DNA from: Candidatus Troglogloeales bacterium
Lineage (GTDB): Bacteria > Nitrospirota > Nitrospiria > SBBL01
Length of the DNA stretch: 39,033 nucleotides
Reading direction: 5' to 3'
Assembly (NCBI GenBank): GCA_005239745.1
Contig: SBBL01000016.1
Span: 1-39,033, forward strand
Notes under the pieces: model-generated
The model's input: the letters and a program-made list of their open reading frames with translations, nothing else
Told to the model about the DNA's origin: nothing
Database searches by the model: none
Shown here: positions 23,762 through 31,445 of the stretch, piece after piece
Numbering within the stretch: position 1 is the first letter of the stretch
Layout: every line of letters begins with the position of its first letter
Position numbers and translations under genes: made by a program

Positions 23762-24949
23762 TTATCTCTCCAGGACGATGGCCGATCCGATGCCGCCGCC
23801 CACACAGAGTGAGGCCACTCCTAGAGACAGGTCTCTTCGCCGCATCTCTTTCAACAAGGTTAAAACGAGTCGTGCCCCGCTCATTCCTACCGGGTGTCCT
23901 AAGGCAATTGCCCCGCCGTTTACATTGGTAATCTCACGCTTTAATCCAAGCACCCGCTCGACCGTCAGATACTGAACGGCAAAGGCCTCGTTGATTTCAA
24001 CAAGCTGTACGTCATTGAGTGAAAGCCCGGCCTTTTGAAGTGCTTTTGGGATAGCCACGGCGGGCCCAATCCCCATACGCTTAGGCTCAACACCAACGGA
24101 CGCATAGGCGCGTACATAGCCCAGTGGCGTCAGCCCAAGCGCGCGCGCACGCTCGTCCGACATCATGAGCAAGGCGGCAGCGCCGTCACTAATCGGACAG
24201 GCGTTGCCGCCCGTGACCGTCCCCCCTTCTTTGAAGATAGGCGGATAAAGCGAGAGCATCTGTTCCGTTAGGGCAATGTTAGGCCCTTCGTCCTGGGCAA
24301 ACAATTCCGGCGGAACGTCCCTCCCGGCCGCATGTTTAGGGACGAGAATGGGGGCGATCTCATCCTTCAGGCGTCCTTCCCGGATAGCGCGGAAGGCGCG
24401 TTTGTGACTTTCAACGGTATACTGATCCTGTTCTTTTCGCCCGATGCTGAATTCCTCGGCGAGATTTTCCGCCGTCATCCCCATGATCTGACCGCAGAAG
24501 CCATCCGTTAGGCCTTCCCAGATCGTGTCAATCATTGTTGAATGACGAAGGCGGTGACCAAAACGCATATCCCGTGAGACAAACGGGGCAAGGCTCATGT
24601 TTTCAATGCCGCCTGCCACCTGTACGTCTGCGTCCCCTGAATAAATATTCTGACAGGCGTTCACAACGGCCTGTAATCCGGACGCACAGTTCCGTGCAAC
24701 CGTATAGGCCGGCGTGGTGATGGGAAGACCCGCCATTAACGTTACCACACGGGCTAGGTTGGTGGCATCGCTGTATTGTCCCACACACCCAAAAATGACC
24801 TCTTCAACGGCACTTTCGCCGATGCCCGTTTTCTTAATGAGCGCCTGAGTGACATGTGCCCCCATCTTATGATTCGTCACATCCTTAAGCGCACCCCCTA
24901 GATTCCCAATGGGGGTGCGTACCCCATCAATAATGGCCACTTTTTTCAT
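23762..24949 (-). CDS. Acetyl-CoA acetyltransferase / 3-ketoacyl-CoA thiolase
   Basis: 395 residues, full-length thiolase. The acyl-accepting cysteine is Cys88 (VARNCASGLQA); His352 is in ALGHPVGMSGAR and the second catalytic cysteine Cys382 in CVGGGIGSA. NEAFA is present as EINEAFAVQ. The enzyme either condenses two acetyl-CoA or cleaves 3-ketoacyl-CoA; the sequence does not separate the two. The neighbour upstream on the same strand, 56 nt away across a strong hairpin, is a long-chain acyl-CoA ligase, which favours fatty-acid degradation. Named without a symbol because atoB, phaA and fadA cannot be distinguished here. Confidence 0.92.
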   Translation of the reverse strand: MKKVAIIDGVRTPIGNLGGALKDVTNHKMGAHVTQALIKKTGIGESAVEEVIFGCVGQYSDATNLARVVTLMAGLPITTPAYTVARNCASGLQAVVNACQNIYSGDADVQVAGGIENMSLAPFVSRDMRFGHRLRHSTMIDTIWEGLTDGFCGQIMGMTAENLAEEFSIGRKEQDQYTVESHKRAFRAIREGRLKDEIAPILVPKHAAGRDVPPELFAQDEGPNIALTEQMLSLYPPIFKEGGTVTGGNACPISDGAAALLMMSDERARALGLTPLGYVRAYASVGVEPKRMGIGPAVAIPKALQKAGLSLNDVQLVEINEAFAVQYLTVERVLGLKREITNVNGGAIALGHPVGMSGARLVLTLLKEMRRRDLSLGVASLCVGGGIGSAIVLER

Positions 24950-24967
24950 GATGCTTTCCCTCCGTTA

Positions 24968-25002
24968 ATCCCCTCCTTACTCAAGGAGGGGTTAGGGGTG
25001 GT
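24968..25002. repeat. Perfect 9-bp hairpin, interspersed-repeat type
   Basis: CCCCTCCTT (24970-24978), loop actc, AAGGAGGGG (24983-24991), followed by TTAGGGGTGGTT. Both the stem and the flanking TTAGGGGTGG match a common intergenic palindrome of environmental bacteria. It lies between fadD and the thiolase, where it could attenuate or protect the mRNA. Confidence 0.6.
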
Positions 25003-25005
25003 TTG

Positions 25006-26691
25006 TTAGGGAGTAGAATTCCTTTCCTCTTCGATCAAAACCCTTTTCAATACCTTCCCAACAATGGTTTTCGGCAGCTGTGTCCGAAACGCGATACTTT
25101 GCGGAACCTTAAACTTGGCAAGCGTCATCTGACAGAAAGATTTTATCTCCGACTCGGTGGCCTCTTCCCCCTCTTTCAGCACCACATAAGCCTTGATCCG
25201 CTCTCCGGCAAACGGGTCCGGCAGGCCCACGACAACCGCCTCCTTCACCTTCGGGTGTTGGTAGAGAACCTCTTCCACTTCTCTCGGATAGACGTTCTCA
25301 CCGCGTGTTTTAATCATCTCTTTTTTGCGATCTACAATATGGAAATAGCCCTCTGCGTCCATTTTAGCAATGTCGCCCGTGTGAAGCCAGCCATCGTGTA
25401 AGACATCGTCACTCTCCTTTTGCCTCTTCCAGTATCCACGCATGACCTGCGGTCCATGGACAAGAAGTTCCCCCACCTCACCCACATCGCAGGTCTCTCC
25501 GGACTCGATATCTACGATTTTTGCAACGGTTCCGGGCAGCGGAAGCCCGATACTGCCGGGCTTCCGCTGCCCATGAATGGGGGTGGCATGGGTAACAGGA
25601 GAGGCTTCCGACAGTCCGTAGCCCTCTACCAGACGCCCTCCGGTTAAGTCCTCAAACTGCCGCTGCACTTCCACATGAAGGGGTCCGGCCCCCGATAGGC
25701 ACGCCCGGATCGAGGATAGATCGTAGTGTTTGACTTTGGGAAAATGATTGATGGCAACATACATAGCCCCTACACCCATAAACACCGTGGCACGTGTGTG
25801 TTGGATGGTTTCTAAGACGTCTTTGACGATAAAACGGGGAAGGAGGACAAGCGTTGACATAAGCCATATGGAAAGATTCATGCAAGTGGTCATCCCATAA
25901 ACATGAAAAAACGGGATGGCGCCCAGAAAAACCTCTCCCTGTTCTCGAAGTGTTGGCATCCAGCAACGACATTGATAGGTGTTGGAAACTAGGTTGTGGT
26001 GGGTGAGCATGACCCCTTTTGGGGTGCCGGTGGTGCCTCCCGTGTACTGGAGTAAGGCAAGATCGTCGGACGTGACCACGGGTAATCCTTCCACCTCGGT
26101 GGAACCGGTTTCATGTATCAAGGCATTAAAGTCGTAGATGGGGGGGATTTTATCAATATGAATCCACTGGCCTTCACGTCTGGCCTTGATGGGATAGAGA
26201 AAGCTTAAAAGCCACGGCAAGGCGTCTTTCACGGAAGCGAGCAGGGTGTGTTTAACGGTCGTGTCACTTTTGACGGACTCAACCTTTGGGTAGAGAAAAT
26301 CTAAGGTAATAATGGTTTCTGCCCCGGAATCGGCCAGTTGTATTTGTAACTCCCGTTCCGTGTACAAGGGGTTCGTCATCACCACGATCGCACCTGCCTT
26401 TAGGGCACCGTAATAGGCAACGACACATTGCGGGATATTGGGCAACATGATGGCGACACGATCCCCCTTGGTAACGCCAAGCCTCTTTAGGGCATGGGCA
26501 CAACGGCTGGTTTGGTCGTCGAGGTCTTGGTAGGACGTGGCCCTGCCGTAGAAGGAAAGGGCCGGATGTTGTGGCGCACGCTCTGCCGCGTTGGTGAGCG
26601 CTTCAAACAACGGCGCGGACGGAGGTGTGATCTGGTGGGGAACCCCAGTCTCATACCGTCGTAACCACGGATAGTCTACCGAGGCAGCCAT
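25006..26691 (-). CDS. fadD: Long-chain acyl-CoA synthetase
   Basis: 561 residues. It activates fatty acids to acyl-CoA through an acyl-AMP. Motifs of the adenylate-forming superfamily: P-loop YTGGTTGTPKGVMLTHHN near 224; VEGYGLSEASP near 356; HTGDIAKMDAEGYFHIVDRKKEMI near 443-467; and the catalytic lysine in PKTIVGKVLKR near the C-terminus. No signal peptide; probably peripheral to the inner membrane. ATG 26691 is preceded by AGGA at 9 nt. It is upstream of the thiolase on one strand, so both likely serve fatty-acid use. Confidence 0.93.
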   Translation of the reverse strand: MAASVDYPWLRRYETGVPHQITPPSAPLFEALTNAAERAPQHPALSFYGRATSYQDLDDQTSRCAHALKRLGVTKGDRVAIMLPNIPQCVVAYYGALKAGAIVVMTNPLYTERELQIQLADSGAETIITLDFLYPKVESVKSDTTVKHTLLASVKDALPWLLSFLYPIKARREGQWIHIDKIPPIYDFNALIHETGSTEVEGLPVVTSDDLALLQYTGGTTGTPKGVMLTHHNLVSNTYQCRCWMPTLREQGEVFLGAIPFFHVYGMTTCMNLSIWLMSTLVLLPRFIVKDVLETIQHTRATVFMGVGAMYVAINHFPKVKHYDLSSIRACLSGAGPLHVEVQRQFEDLTGGRLVEGYGLSEASPVTHATPIHGQRKPGSIGLPLPGTVAKIVDIESGETCDVGEVGELLVHGPQVMRGYWKRQKESDDVLHDGWLHTGDIAKMDAEGYFHIVDRKKEMIKTRGENVYPREVEEVLYQHPKVKEAVVVGLPDPFAGERIKAYVVLKEGEEATESEIKSFCQMTLAKFKVPQSIAFRTQLPKTIVGKVLKRVLIEEERNSTP

Positions 26692-26861
26692 GAACCGATC
26701 CTATCAAAATTAGGAGGATACCGGCAATGTGTTATGGATCAATGATTATGCTAAGGGCGGAGCTTTTAGAGAGGGGGATGGGTCTTTGCCTCCTTAGCCA
26801 TATGAGGACCGGTCGGTTTGTATGGTATCCTACCCACTAAACCATTGATGTACTTTCGGTC

Positions 26862-27452
26862 ATGGAAGAAATCCCGTTTCTTTTAGAAGACGAAGGGTTG
26901 ACGGTTGAGGCGTTTCTCGCCCTTTGTCGGTACCGTCCCATTGACCCCGCTTTGCGCCTTCTACTAACCTCCGATGGTAAAACCGTACAACACCTGGCTG
27001 CCATCGGGTTAGCCTCCGTCACGATTGAAGTCCAGTCACAAAAGGAGTGCGCCCTAGAGGATGATATGGCCGACCTCTTGGGAATACCACGCAGGGAGAA
27101 AGGCATCGCCCGAACCGTCTTCTTAAAAAACCCAAATCGCCTTCTCTACGCAAGGTCGGTCTTTCCGCTCTCCGGGTATTCCCCAAATTTTTATGAAGAG
27201 ATTTGGCTTGCACAACAGCCGCTTGGTACGGTGATTCATGACGCCCGCATCCCGACCTTTCGAGACCGGGTAGCCATCTATCATCGCCCTTTCCCAGAGC
27301 TTGCCGGTGTGTGGAGCCCTTCTGCCATCCTATCCCCGGAAACACGGTTATGGGCGCGACAATATCACCTAACACTGGCAGGAGAAGTCACGGGGGTCGT
27401 CATGGAAATCTTCTCGCCAGACATTTCCCGTTTTGATCGCAACCAGTTCTAA
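26862..27452 (+). CDS. Chorismate lyase-like protein (UbiC/DUF98 fold)
   Basis: 196 residues. The layout matches chorismate pyruvate-lyase: LRLLLTSDGKTVQHL (about 31-45), LLYARSVFPLS with Arg98 (the UbiC LARTVVP region), PLGTVIHD (120-127) and a C-terminal strand VVMEIFSPDI in which Glu182 corresponds to the catalytic glutamate of UbiC's LTELFLP. It would release pyruvate from chorismate to give 4-hydroxybenzoate, the head group of ubiquinone and plastoquinone. The N-terminal 25 residues are extra. Next to it, beyond a repeat-filled gap, are a membrane methyltransferase and a kinase-like protein. The fold assignment is fairly safe; the activity is inferred. Confidence 0.75.
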   Translation: MEEIPFLLEDEGLTVEAFLALCRYRPIDPALRLLLTSDGKTVQHLAAIGLASVTIEVQSQKECALEDDMADLLGIPRREKGIARTVFLKNPNRLLYARSVFPLSGYSPNFYEEIWLAQQPLGTVIHDARIPTFRDRVAIYHRPFPELAGVWSPSAILSPETRLWARQYHLTLAGEVTGVVMEIFSPDISRFDRNQF

Positions 27453-27477
27453 AGTGTCGTTTCAACCCCTTCGCCTT

Positions 27478-27560
27478 TGTCACTTCGACCGAAGGGAAGA
27501 ATCTTTCTCGTTTTCGTTTGGGACGACAAAGCCGGATTTCTCGCTATCCTCGAAATGACA
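27478..27560. repeat. Inverted pair of TGTCA-TTCGA type interspersed repeats
   Basis: Copy 1 (27478-27503, +) starts TGTCACTTCGACC and ends AATC. Copy 2 (27535-27560, -) starts TGTCATTTCGAGG and ends AAATC. The two 26-mers share 18 positions including TGTCA, TTCGA and AATC, and face each other. The motif family (TGTCATTTCGA...AGAAATC) is common between genes in many phyla. It fills the 149-bp gap between the chorismate lyase-like and methyltransferase-like genes. Confidence 0.6.
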
Positions 27561-27601
27561 CCGTTGTGATATTGTCCGGATCCTACCGCGCTAAAACAAC
27601 C

Positions 27602-28150
27602 ATGCACAGAAAATGGTTACAGAAGATTACCCTTAAAACAATCCCTTGTTTTTTGCTATATGGGGTTGTTATTTTGAGAGCGACTTTTCATCCCGGCCCG
27701 TTTTGGATAGGGCTTACCCTCCTGATCTTGGGTGAGTTTCTACGCTTGTGGGCCGCGGGACACTTAAGCAAAAACAGAGAGGTCACCGTACATGGCCCAT
27801 ACGCCTATGTCAAAAATCCGCTTTATATCGGGACGCTCTTTGTGGCGGTCGGCTTTTGCGCGATGGCGAGTCAGTGGTGGGGTCTCGCGGTTGTGCTTAT
27901 CGCCTTTTTCTTCTATTATGCGCCTTTCAAGACAAGACGGGAGGCCAGTCGCCTGAGACGACTATATGGGGAAACGTGGGACGCGTACGACCAAAACGTT
28001 CGGGACTACCTTCCGCGCTTATCTCCTTACGTCGCGGGCGCGCCGGCCAGATGGAAGTGGGAGAAGGTCGTTTCCAATAGTGAACATGAAACCGCTGTCG
28101 TTGTCTTTCTCTCCGCACTCTTCCTAGGGGCCTATCTATGGGTCGGTTAA
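27602..28150 (+). CDS. Isoprenylcysteine carboxyl methyltransferase-like membrane protein
   Basis: 182 residues from ATG 27602; an in-frame start further upstream lies inside the repeat and is rejected. Four or so membrane helices (around 14-30, 34-52, 82-108 and the extreme C-terminus). The SAM-binding signature of ICMT/PEMT-type enzymes is present: TVHGPYAYVKNPLYIGTLF, then FYYAPFKTRREASRLRRLYGETWDAYDQNVRDYLPRL in pieces, including the conserved E-x-x-L-x-x-x-Y-G region. It would methylate a lipid or membrane-bound substrate. It overlaps the kinase-like gene by 13 nt, so the two are probably linked in function. Confidence 0.8.
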   Translation: MHRKWLQKITLKTIPCFLLYGVVILRATFHPGPFWIGLTLLILGEFLRLWAAGHLSKNREVTVHGPYAYVKNPLYIGTLFVAVGFCAMASQWWGLAVVLIAFFFYYAPFKTRREASRLRRLYGETWDAYDQNVRDYLPRLSPYVAGAPARWKWEKVVSNSEHETAVVVFLSALFLGAYLWVG

Positions 28151-28845
28151 CCCATGATATCCAGACGGTCATTCGCAAAGGCGCCATATGGAAGCCTGAT
28201 CTTTTCGTGATCGAGATGGATGGGGTGCACACGCTGATTAAAGATTATTCCGCGACCCCCTTTTTTTATCGAGTCTGTATCGGACAATGGTCTAATCGGC
28301 GAGAGGCCAAAATGTATCAAAAACTAAGGGGCATTCCAGGCATCCCAATGTTCCGTGGGGCCTTTGGCAAAAACGCGATCGCTGTAGAATATGTTTCAGG
28401 TGTTTCCGGAGATCGTATCGCGCCCTCGGAACTGACCCCGCGTTTTTTGGACGACTTAAGGCGACTGATTGACACAATACACGAGCGCGGTGTGGTTCAC
28501 TGTGACCTCAGGAATATCAAGAATATCCTGCGGGGGGACGATGGGCTTCCGTATATTGTTGATTTTGCGACGGCCTTCACGCGAAGTAAGCCATGGAACT
28601 TTATAAAGAACGGCCTATACCGGATCTTTTATCAGGATGATCTCTTGGCGGTTTTAAAACTCAAGCGGGTTCGTGCCCCACATCTTCTTACAAGGGAGGA
28701 GGAGCACATACTGGATCGGGGAGTGTTTTTGCAAAAAGAAGCTATCTTTATAAAGACCCACATGCAAACTTTTCTCAAGAAGATATTCTATCGAACAGCA
28801 AAAGGATCACAACGACAACGGAGGGGGGGTAATGCGTTTCATTAA
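28138..28845 (+). CDS. Small protein kinase-like / lipopolysaccharide kinase-like protein
   Basis: 235 residues with the essential kinase-fold residues: Lys35 (TLIKDYS), Glu56 in the C-helix (RREAKMY), the catalytic loop H121-C-D123-L-R125-N-I-K-N129, and the metal-binding D142 (IVDFATA, replacing DFG). The short size, the absence of a glycine-rich loop and the VVHCDLRNIKNIL form resemble the WaaP/RIO/Bud32-type lipid- or sugar-kinase group more than classic Ser/Thr kinases. The basic C-terminus may bind membrane. Start ATG 28138 lies inside the methyltransferase gene; the end overlaps purH by 14 nt. The substrate is unknown. Confidence 0.75.
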   Translation: MGRLTHDIQTVIRKGAIWKPDLFVIEMDGVHTLIKDYSATPFFYRVCIGQWSNRREAKMYQKLRGIPGIPMFRGAFGKNAIAVEYVSGVSGDRIAPSELTPRFLDDLRRLIDTIHERGVVHCDLRNIKNILRGDDGLPYIVDFATAFTRSKPWNFIKNGLYRIFYQDDLLAVLKLKRVRAPHLLTREEEHILDRGVFLQKEAIFIKTHMQTFLKKIFYRTAKGSQRQRRGGNAFH

Positions 28846-30382
28846 ACGGGCGATTTTAAGTGTTCATAACAAAACGGGCATTGTGGATTTTGCGCGCGGT
28901 TTGCGCGCCTTTGGGGTTGAACTGCTCTCTACGGGCGGGACATACAAGCAACTTTCAGAGGCGGGTATCCCCGTCACGGAGGTTTCGGCATACACGGGAT
29001 TTGCGGAAATGCTGGACGGTCGCGTGAAGACCCTGCATCCGCTCATCCACGGGGCCATTTTAGGAAAGCGGGACAACGCTAGTCACCTGGAACAGATGAA
29101 CCGAGCGGGGATTACCCCGATTGATCTCGTGGCGGTCAATCTTTATCCGTTTGAAGAAACCGTCGCGCGACCGGGGGTAACATGGGAAGACGCCATCGAG
29201 CAGATTGATATTGGCGGTCCCTCACTGCTTCGGTCGGCGGCGAAGAATCATCAAGACGTGCTTGCGGTGACCTGTCCCGATCGCTATGAAAATATTTTGA
29301 ACGAGATGAAGGCCTCCGGCGGTGCGGTTTCTTTACAGACACGCCGCAACGGTGCCAAAGAGGTGTTTGCCCACACCTCCGCGTACGACCGCGCCATCTT
29401 TGACTACTTCAATCGGCAGGAGGTGTCCGAGTTTCCGGAACAACTATCTATTTCACTGACCAAGGTCAAGGGGTTGCGGTACGGTGAGAATCCGCACCAG
29501 TCGGCCGCCCTCTACCGCGGCACCCAAGAAGGCGCGGGCACGCTTGCGGAAGCCGTACAGCGGTCTGGCAAGGAGATGTCATACAACAATTTTCTTGATG
29601 CGGATGCTGCGCTCACGCTTGTACGGGCATTTCGTGAGATCGCAGTCGTCATCGTTAAGCATAACAATCCCTGTGGGGTGGCCACGTGCTCTCAAGTAGC
29701 GTCCGCCTATCGGAAGGCACGCGCAACGGACCCCACGTCTGCCTTTGGTGGGGTGGCGGCATTTAATAGGACGATTGATATCGAAGCGGCAAATGAGATT
29801 GCCTCAACCTTTATGGAGGTGGTGGTGGGGCCTGATATCACCGATGAGGCCGCGTCGTTTCTTGCAACCAAAAAAAATCTACGCGTACTAATAACCGGGG
29901 AAACGGCACAAACGGCAAACCACCCGTTTGAGATGCGTCGGATCAGCGGAGGATGGCTTCTACAAACACAAGACACAAGGATGATTGACGAGGTGAAGAC
30001 GTTAAAAGTGGCTTCGGCAAGGCCCCCATCGGACGAAGAGGCGCGAGCACTGCTCTTTGCGTGGAAGGTAAGCAAGCAAGTGAAGTCCAATGCGATCGTA
30101 TTTGCAAAAAACGGGCAGACGGTGGGTATTGGGGCGGGGCAGATGAACCGTGTTGATTCGGTGCAGATCGCCATCATGAAGGCACAGATGCCAACAGTTG
30201 GTTGTGTCATGGCCTCCGACGCCTTTTTCCCGTTTCGGGATGGCATTGATGCTGCAGCAAAGGCGGGCATTACCGCCGTGATTCAGCCGGGCGGCTCCAT
30301 TCGAGACGCGGAAGTTATTCAGGCGGCCAATGAGCGCAACATGGCCATGGTCCTCACGGGCATACGTCACTTCAGGCATTAG
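28832..30382 (+). CDS. purH: Bifunctional AICAR formyltransferase / IMP cyclohydrolase
   Basis: 516 residues, full length. It catalyses the last two steps of IMP synthesis. The N-terminal MGS-like cyclohydrolase domain has AILSVHNKTGIVDFARGL, STGGTYKQL and DGRVKTLHP; the C-terminal formyltransferase domain has the substrate segment NFLDADAALTLV, the catalytic KHNNPCGVA, SAFGGV and the end KAGITAVIQPGGSIRD. A strong ribosome site (GGAGGGGGGG) precedes ATG 28832, within the kinase-like gene. The next 217 bp carry the dispersed repeat and a hairpin. Confidence 0.96.
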   Translation: MRFIKRAILSVHNKTGIVDFARGLRAFGVELLSTGGTYKQLSEAGIPVTEVSAYTGFAEMLDGRVKTLHPLIHGAILGKRDNASHLEQMNRAGITPIDLVAVNLYPFEETVARPGVTWEDAIEQIDIGGPSLLRSAAKNHQDVLAVTCPDRYENILNEMKASGGAVSLQTRRNGAKEVFAHTSAYDRAIFDYFNRQEVSEFPEQLSISLTKVKGLRYGENPHQSAALYRGTQEGAGTLAEAVQRSGKEMSYNNFLDADAALTLVRAFREIAVVIVKHNNPCGVATCSQVASAYRKARATDPTSAFGGVAAFNRTIDIEAANEIASTFMEVVVGPDITDEAASFLATKKNLRVLITGETAQTANHPFEMRRISGGWLLQTQDTRMIDEVKTLKVASARPPSDEEARALLFAWKVSKQVKSNAIVFAKNGQTVGIGAGQMNRVDSVQIAIMKAQMPTVGCVMASDAFFPFRDGIDAAAKAGITAVIQPGGSIRDAEVIQAANERNMAMVLTGIRHFRH

Positions 30383-30388
30383 CAACGA

Positions 30389-30478
30389 AAGGGCACCTCT
30401 AAAAACCTACTGCGCGGCCCAACGGCTGCCCACCCCAAAACATTCAAACATTGTTTTGGGGGCCCCGGTGCGTTGCGC
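30389..30478. repeat. 90-bp dispersed repeat, copy A
   Basis: Identical to 38895-38984 at 87 of 90 positions, in the same orientation. It starts AAGGGCACCTCTAAAAACC, contains CCCCAAAACA...TGTTTTGGGG (10-bp stem, 9-nt loop), and ends GGTGCGTTGCGC; a CTGCGC near the left pairs with GCGCAG or GCGCGG near the right. No coding capacity. Located just after purH; the other copy is just after secA. Confidence 0.85.
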
Positions 30479-30483
30479 GGGGT

Positions 30484-30505
30484 CCCCAAGAGCAGGCTCT
30501 TGGGG
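30484..30505. repeat. Perfect 10-bp hairpin, same family as 7653-7688
   Basis: CCCCAAGAGC, AG, GCTCTTGGGG. With its flanks it reads CGGGGTCCCCAAGAGCAGGC..., close to the CGGGGCACCCAAAAGCAAGC... core at 7654. It directly follows repeat copy A but not copy B. It may act as a terminator for purH, though no U-run follows. Confidence 0.6.
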
Positions 30506-30599
30506 TGCTGTGCTGTGCTTAAGAATCCTCATGTATACTATATACATTGCGGTTCCTACCTGGCGACTCCGTTGGCGACGACTTTGACGTAGTCATGTC

Positions 30600-31433
30600 T
30601 TACCGATCGGCAGACGCCATTTTTCCGATGGCCGTTTTTATCCATGCCAACGGGACAAAGAGGGCACCGGCAAATGATCCGACCGCGAACCGAAAGAGAA
30701 ACAAAAGCAGGCTCTGAGAGGAAGAGCTTTTCCCTTGAAGCGACTCTACCGGAAACGGCGCTTGTCCGGACGCCATCCAGGGAGAAGTCCCTGCGGCCGG
30801 TTTTCTGCCAACAATTGAAATGGCATAGTCCTCTTGTGCCACCCACTTCGGGCGGATACAAACATACCGAATGTCTACAAATCCAGCTTCCTTGTACCAG
30901 TGCAGATACTGGTCTTTCGTCGGAAAAAGCATGAAGACGTTTGCGACAAAGCGAGCCACCGGATGCTCCGGCTCCAGGGGGCCGATGATCGTCGCGAAAC
31001 CGCCTTCCTTGATTACCCGGTAAGCCTCGGCGATTGCCCGTTGCGGATCAGGCCAGTACTCAATAGACCCACAGGAGACATAACGGTCAAACCGATCACA
31101 CTCCCAGGGTAAATTTTCCGCGTCACCCAAATAGAAACGGACACCTGTTATCGAAGCGCGCTTTTTTGCCTTGTCCTGTTGATAATCGCTTTGATCGAGG
31201 GCATGGATGTGCGACGGCGCCACAAATTTAACAATCTGTTCGGTGGCAAACCCCGTCCCCGCACCCACCTCGGCCACCTCCAGGTCGGAGCGATTGAGTT
31301 GTGCCACTGAAAGGGCAGACTGAATCATTTCCGACGTCTCAAACCACGGGTTGATGAATCGATCATAGATGATGGAGAGGTAGCGATAGAACCAGTATGC
31401 CTCCTCTTTGTGTTGCAAAAAACGCAATCTCAT
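30600..31433 (-). CDS. SAM methyltransferase resembling plant VTE3 (quinone ring methylation)
   Basis: 277 residues. The N-terminus RFLQHKEEAYWFYRYLSIIYDRFINP, seen in parts (residues 4-29), the SAM motif EVGAGTGFATE (55-65), YVSCGSIEYWPDPQRA (118-133), EAYRVIKEGGFATIIGP and FMLFPTKDQYLHWY (167-180) follow plant chloroplast VTE3 (2-methyl-6-phytyl-1,4-hydroquinone methyltransferase) almost step by step. A C-terminal hydrophobic helix (about 243-267) again matches VTE3, which is membrane-anchored. VTE3 acts in plastoquinone and tocopherol synthesis. It starts 12 nt after the nrdB stop on the same strand, so it is likely co-transcribed. A menaquinone-type substrate is the main alternative. Confidence 0.82.
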   Translation of the reverse strand: MRLRFLQHKEEAYWFYRYLSIIYDRFINPWFETSEMIQSALSVAQLNRSDLEVAEVGAGTGFATEQIVKFVAPSHIHALDQSDYQQDKAKKRASITGVRFYLGDAENLPWECDRFDRYVSCGSIEYWPDPQRAIAEAYRVIKEGGFATIIGPLEPEHPVARFVANVFMLFPTKDQYLHWYKEAGFVDIRYVCIRPKWVAQEDYAISIVGRKPAAGTSPWMASGQAPFPVESLQGKSSSSQSLLLFLFRFAVGSFAGALFVPLAWIKTAIGKMASADR

Positions 31434-31445
31434 CAGATTTAAGCC

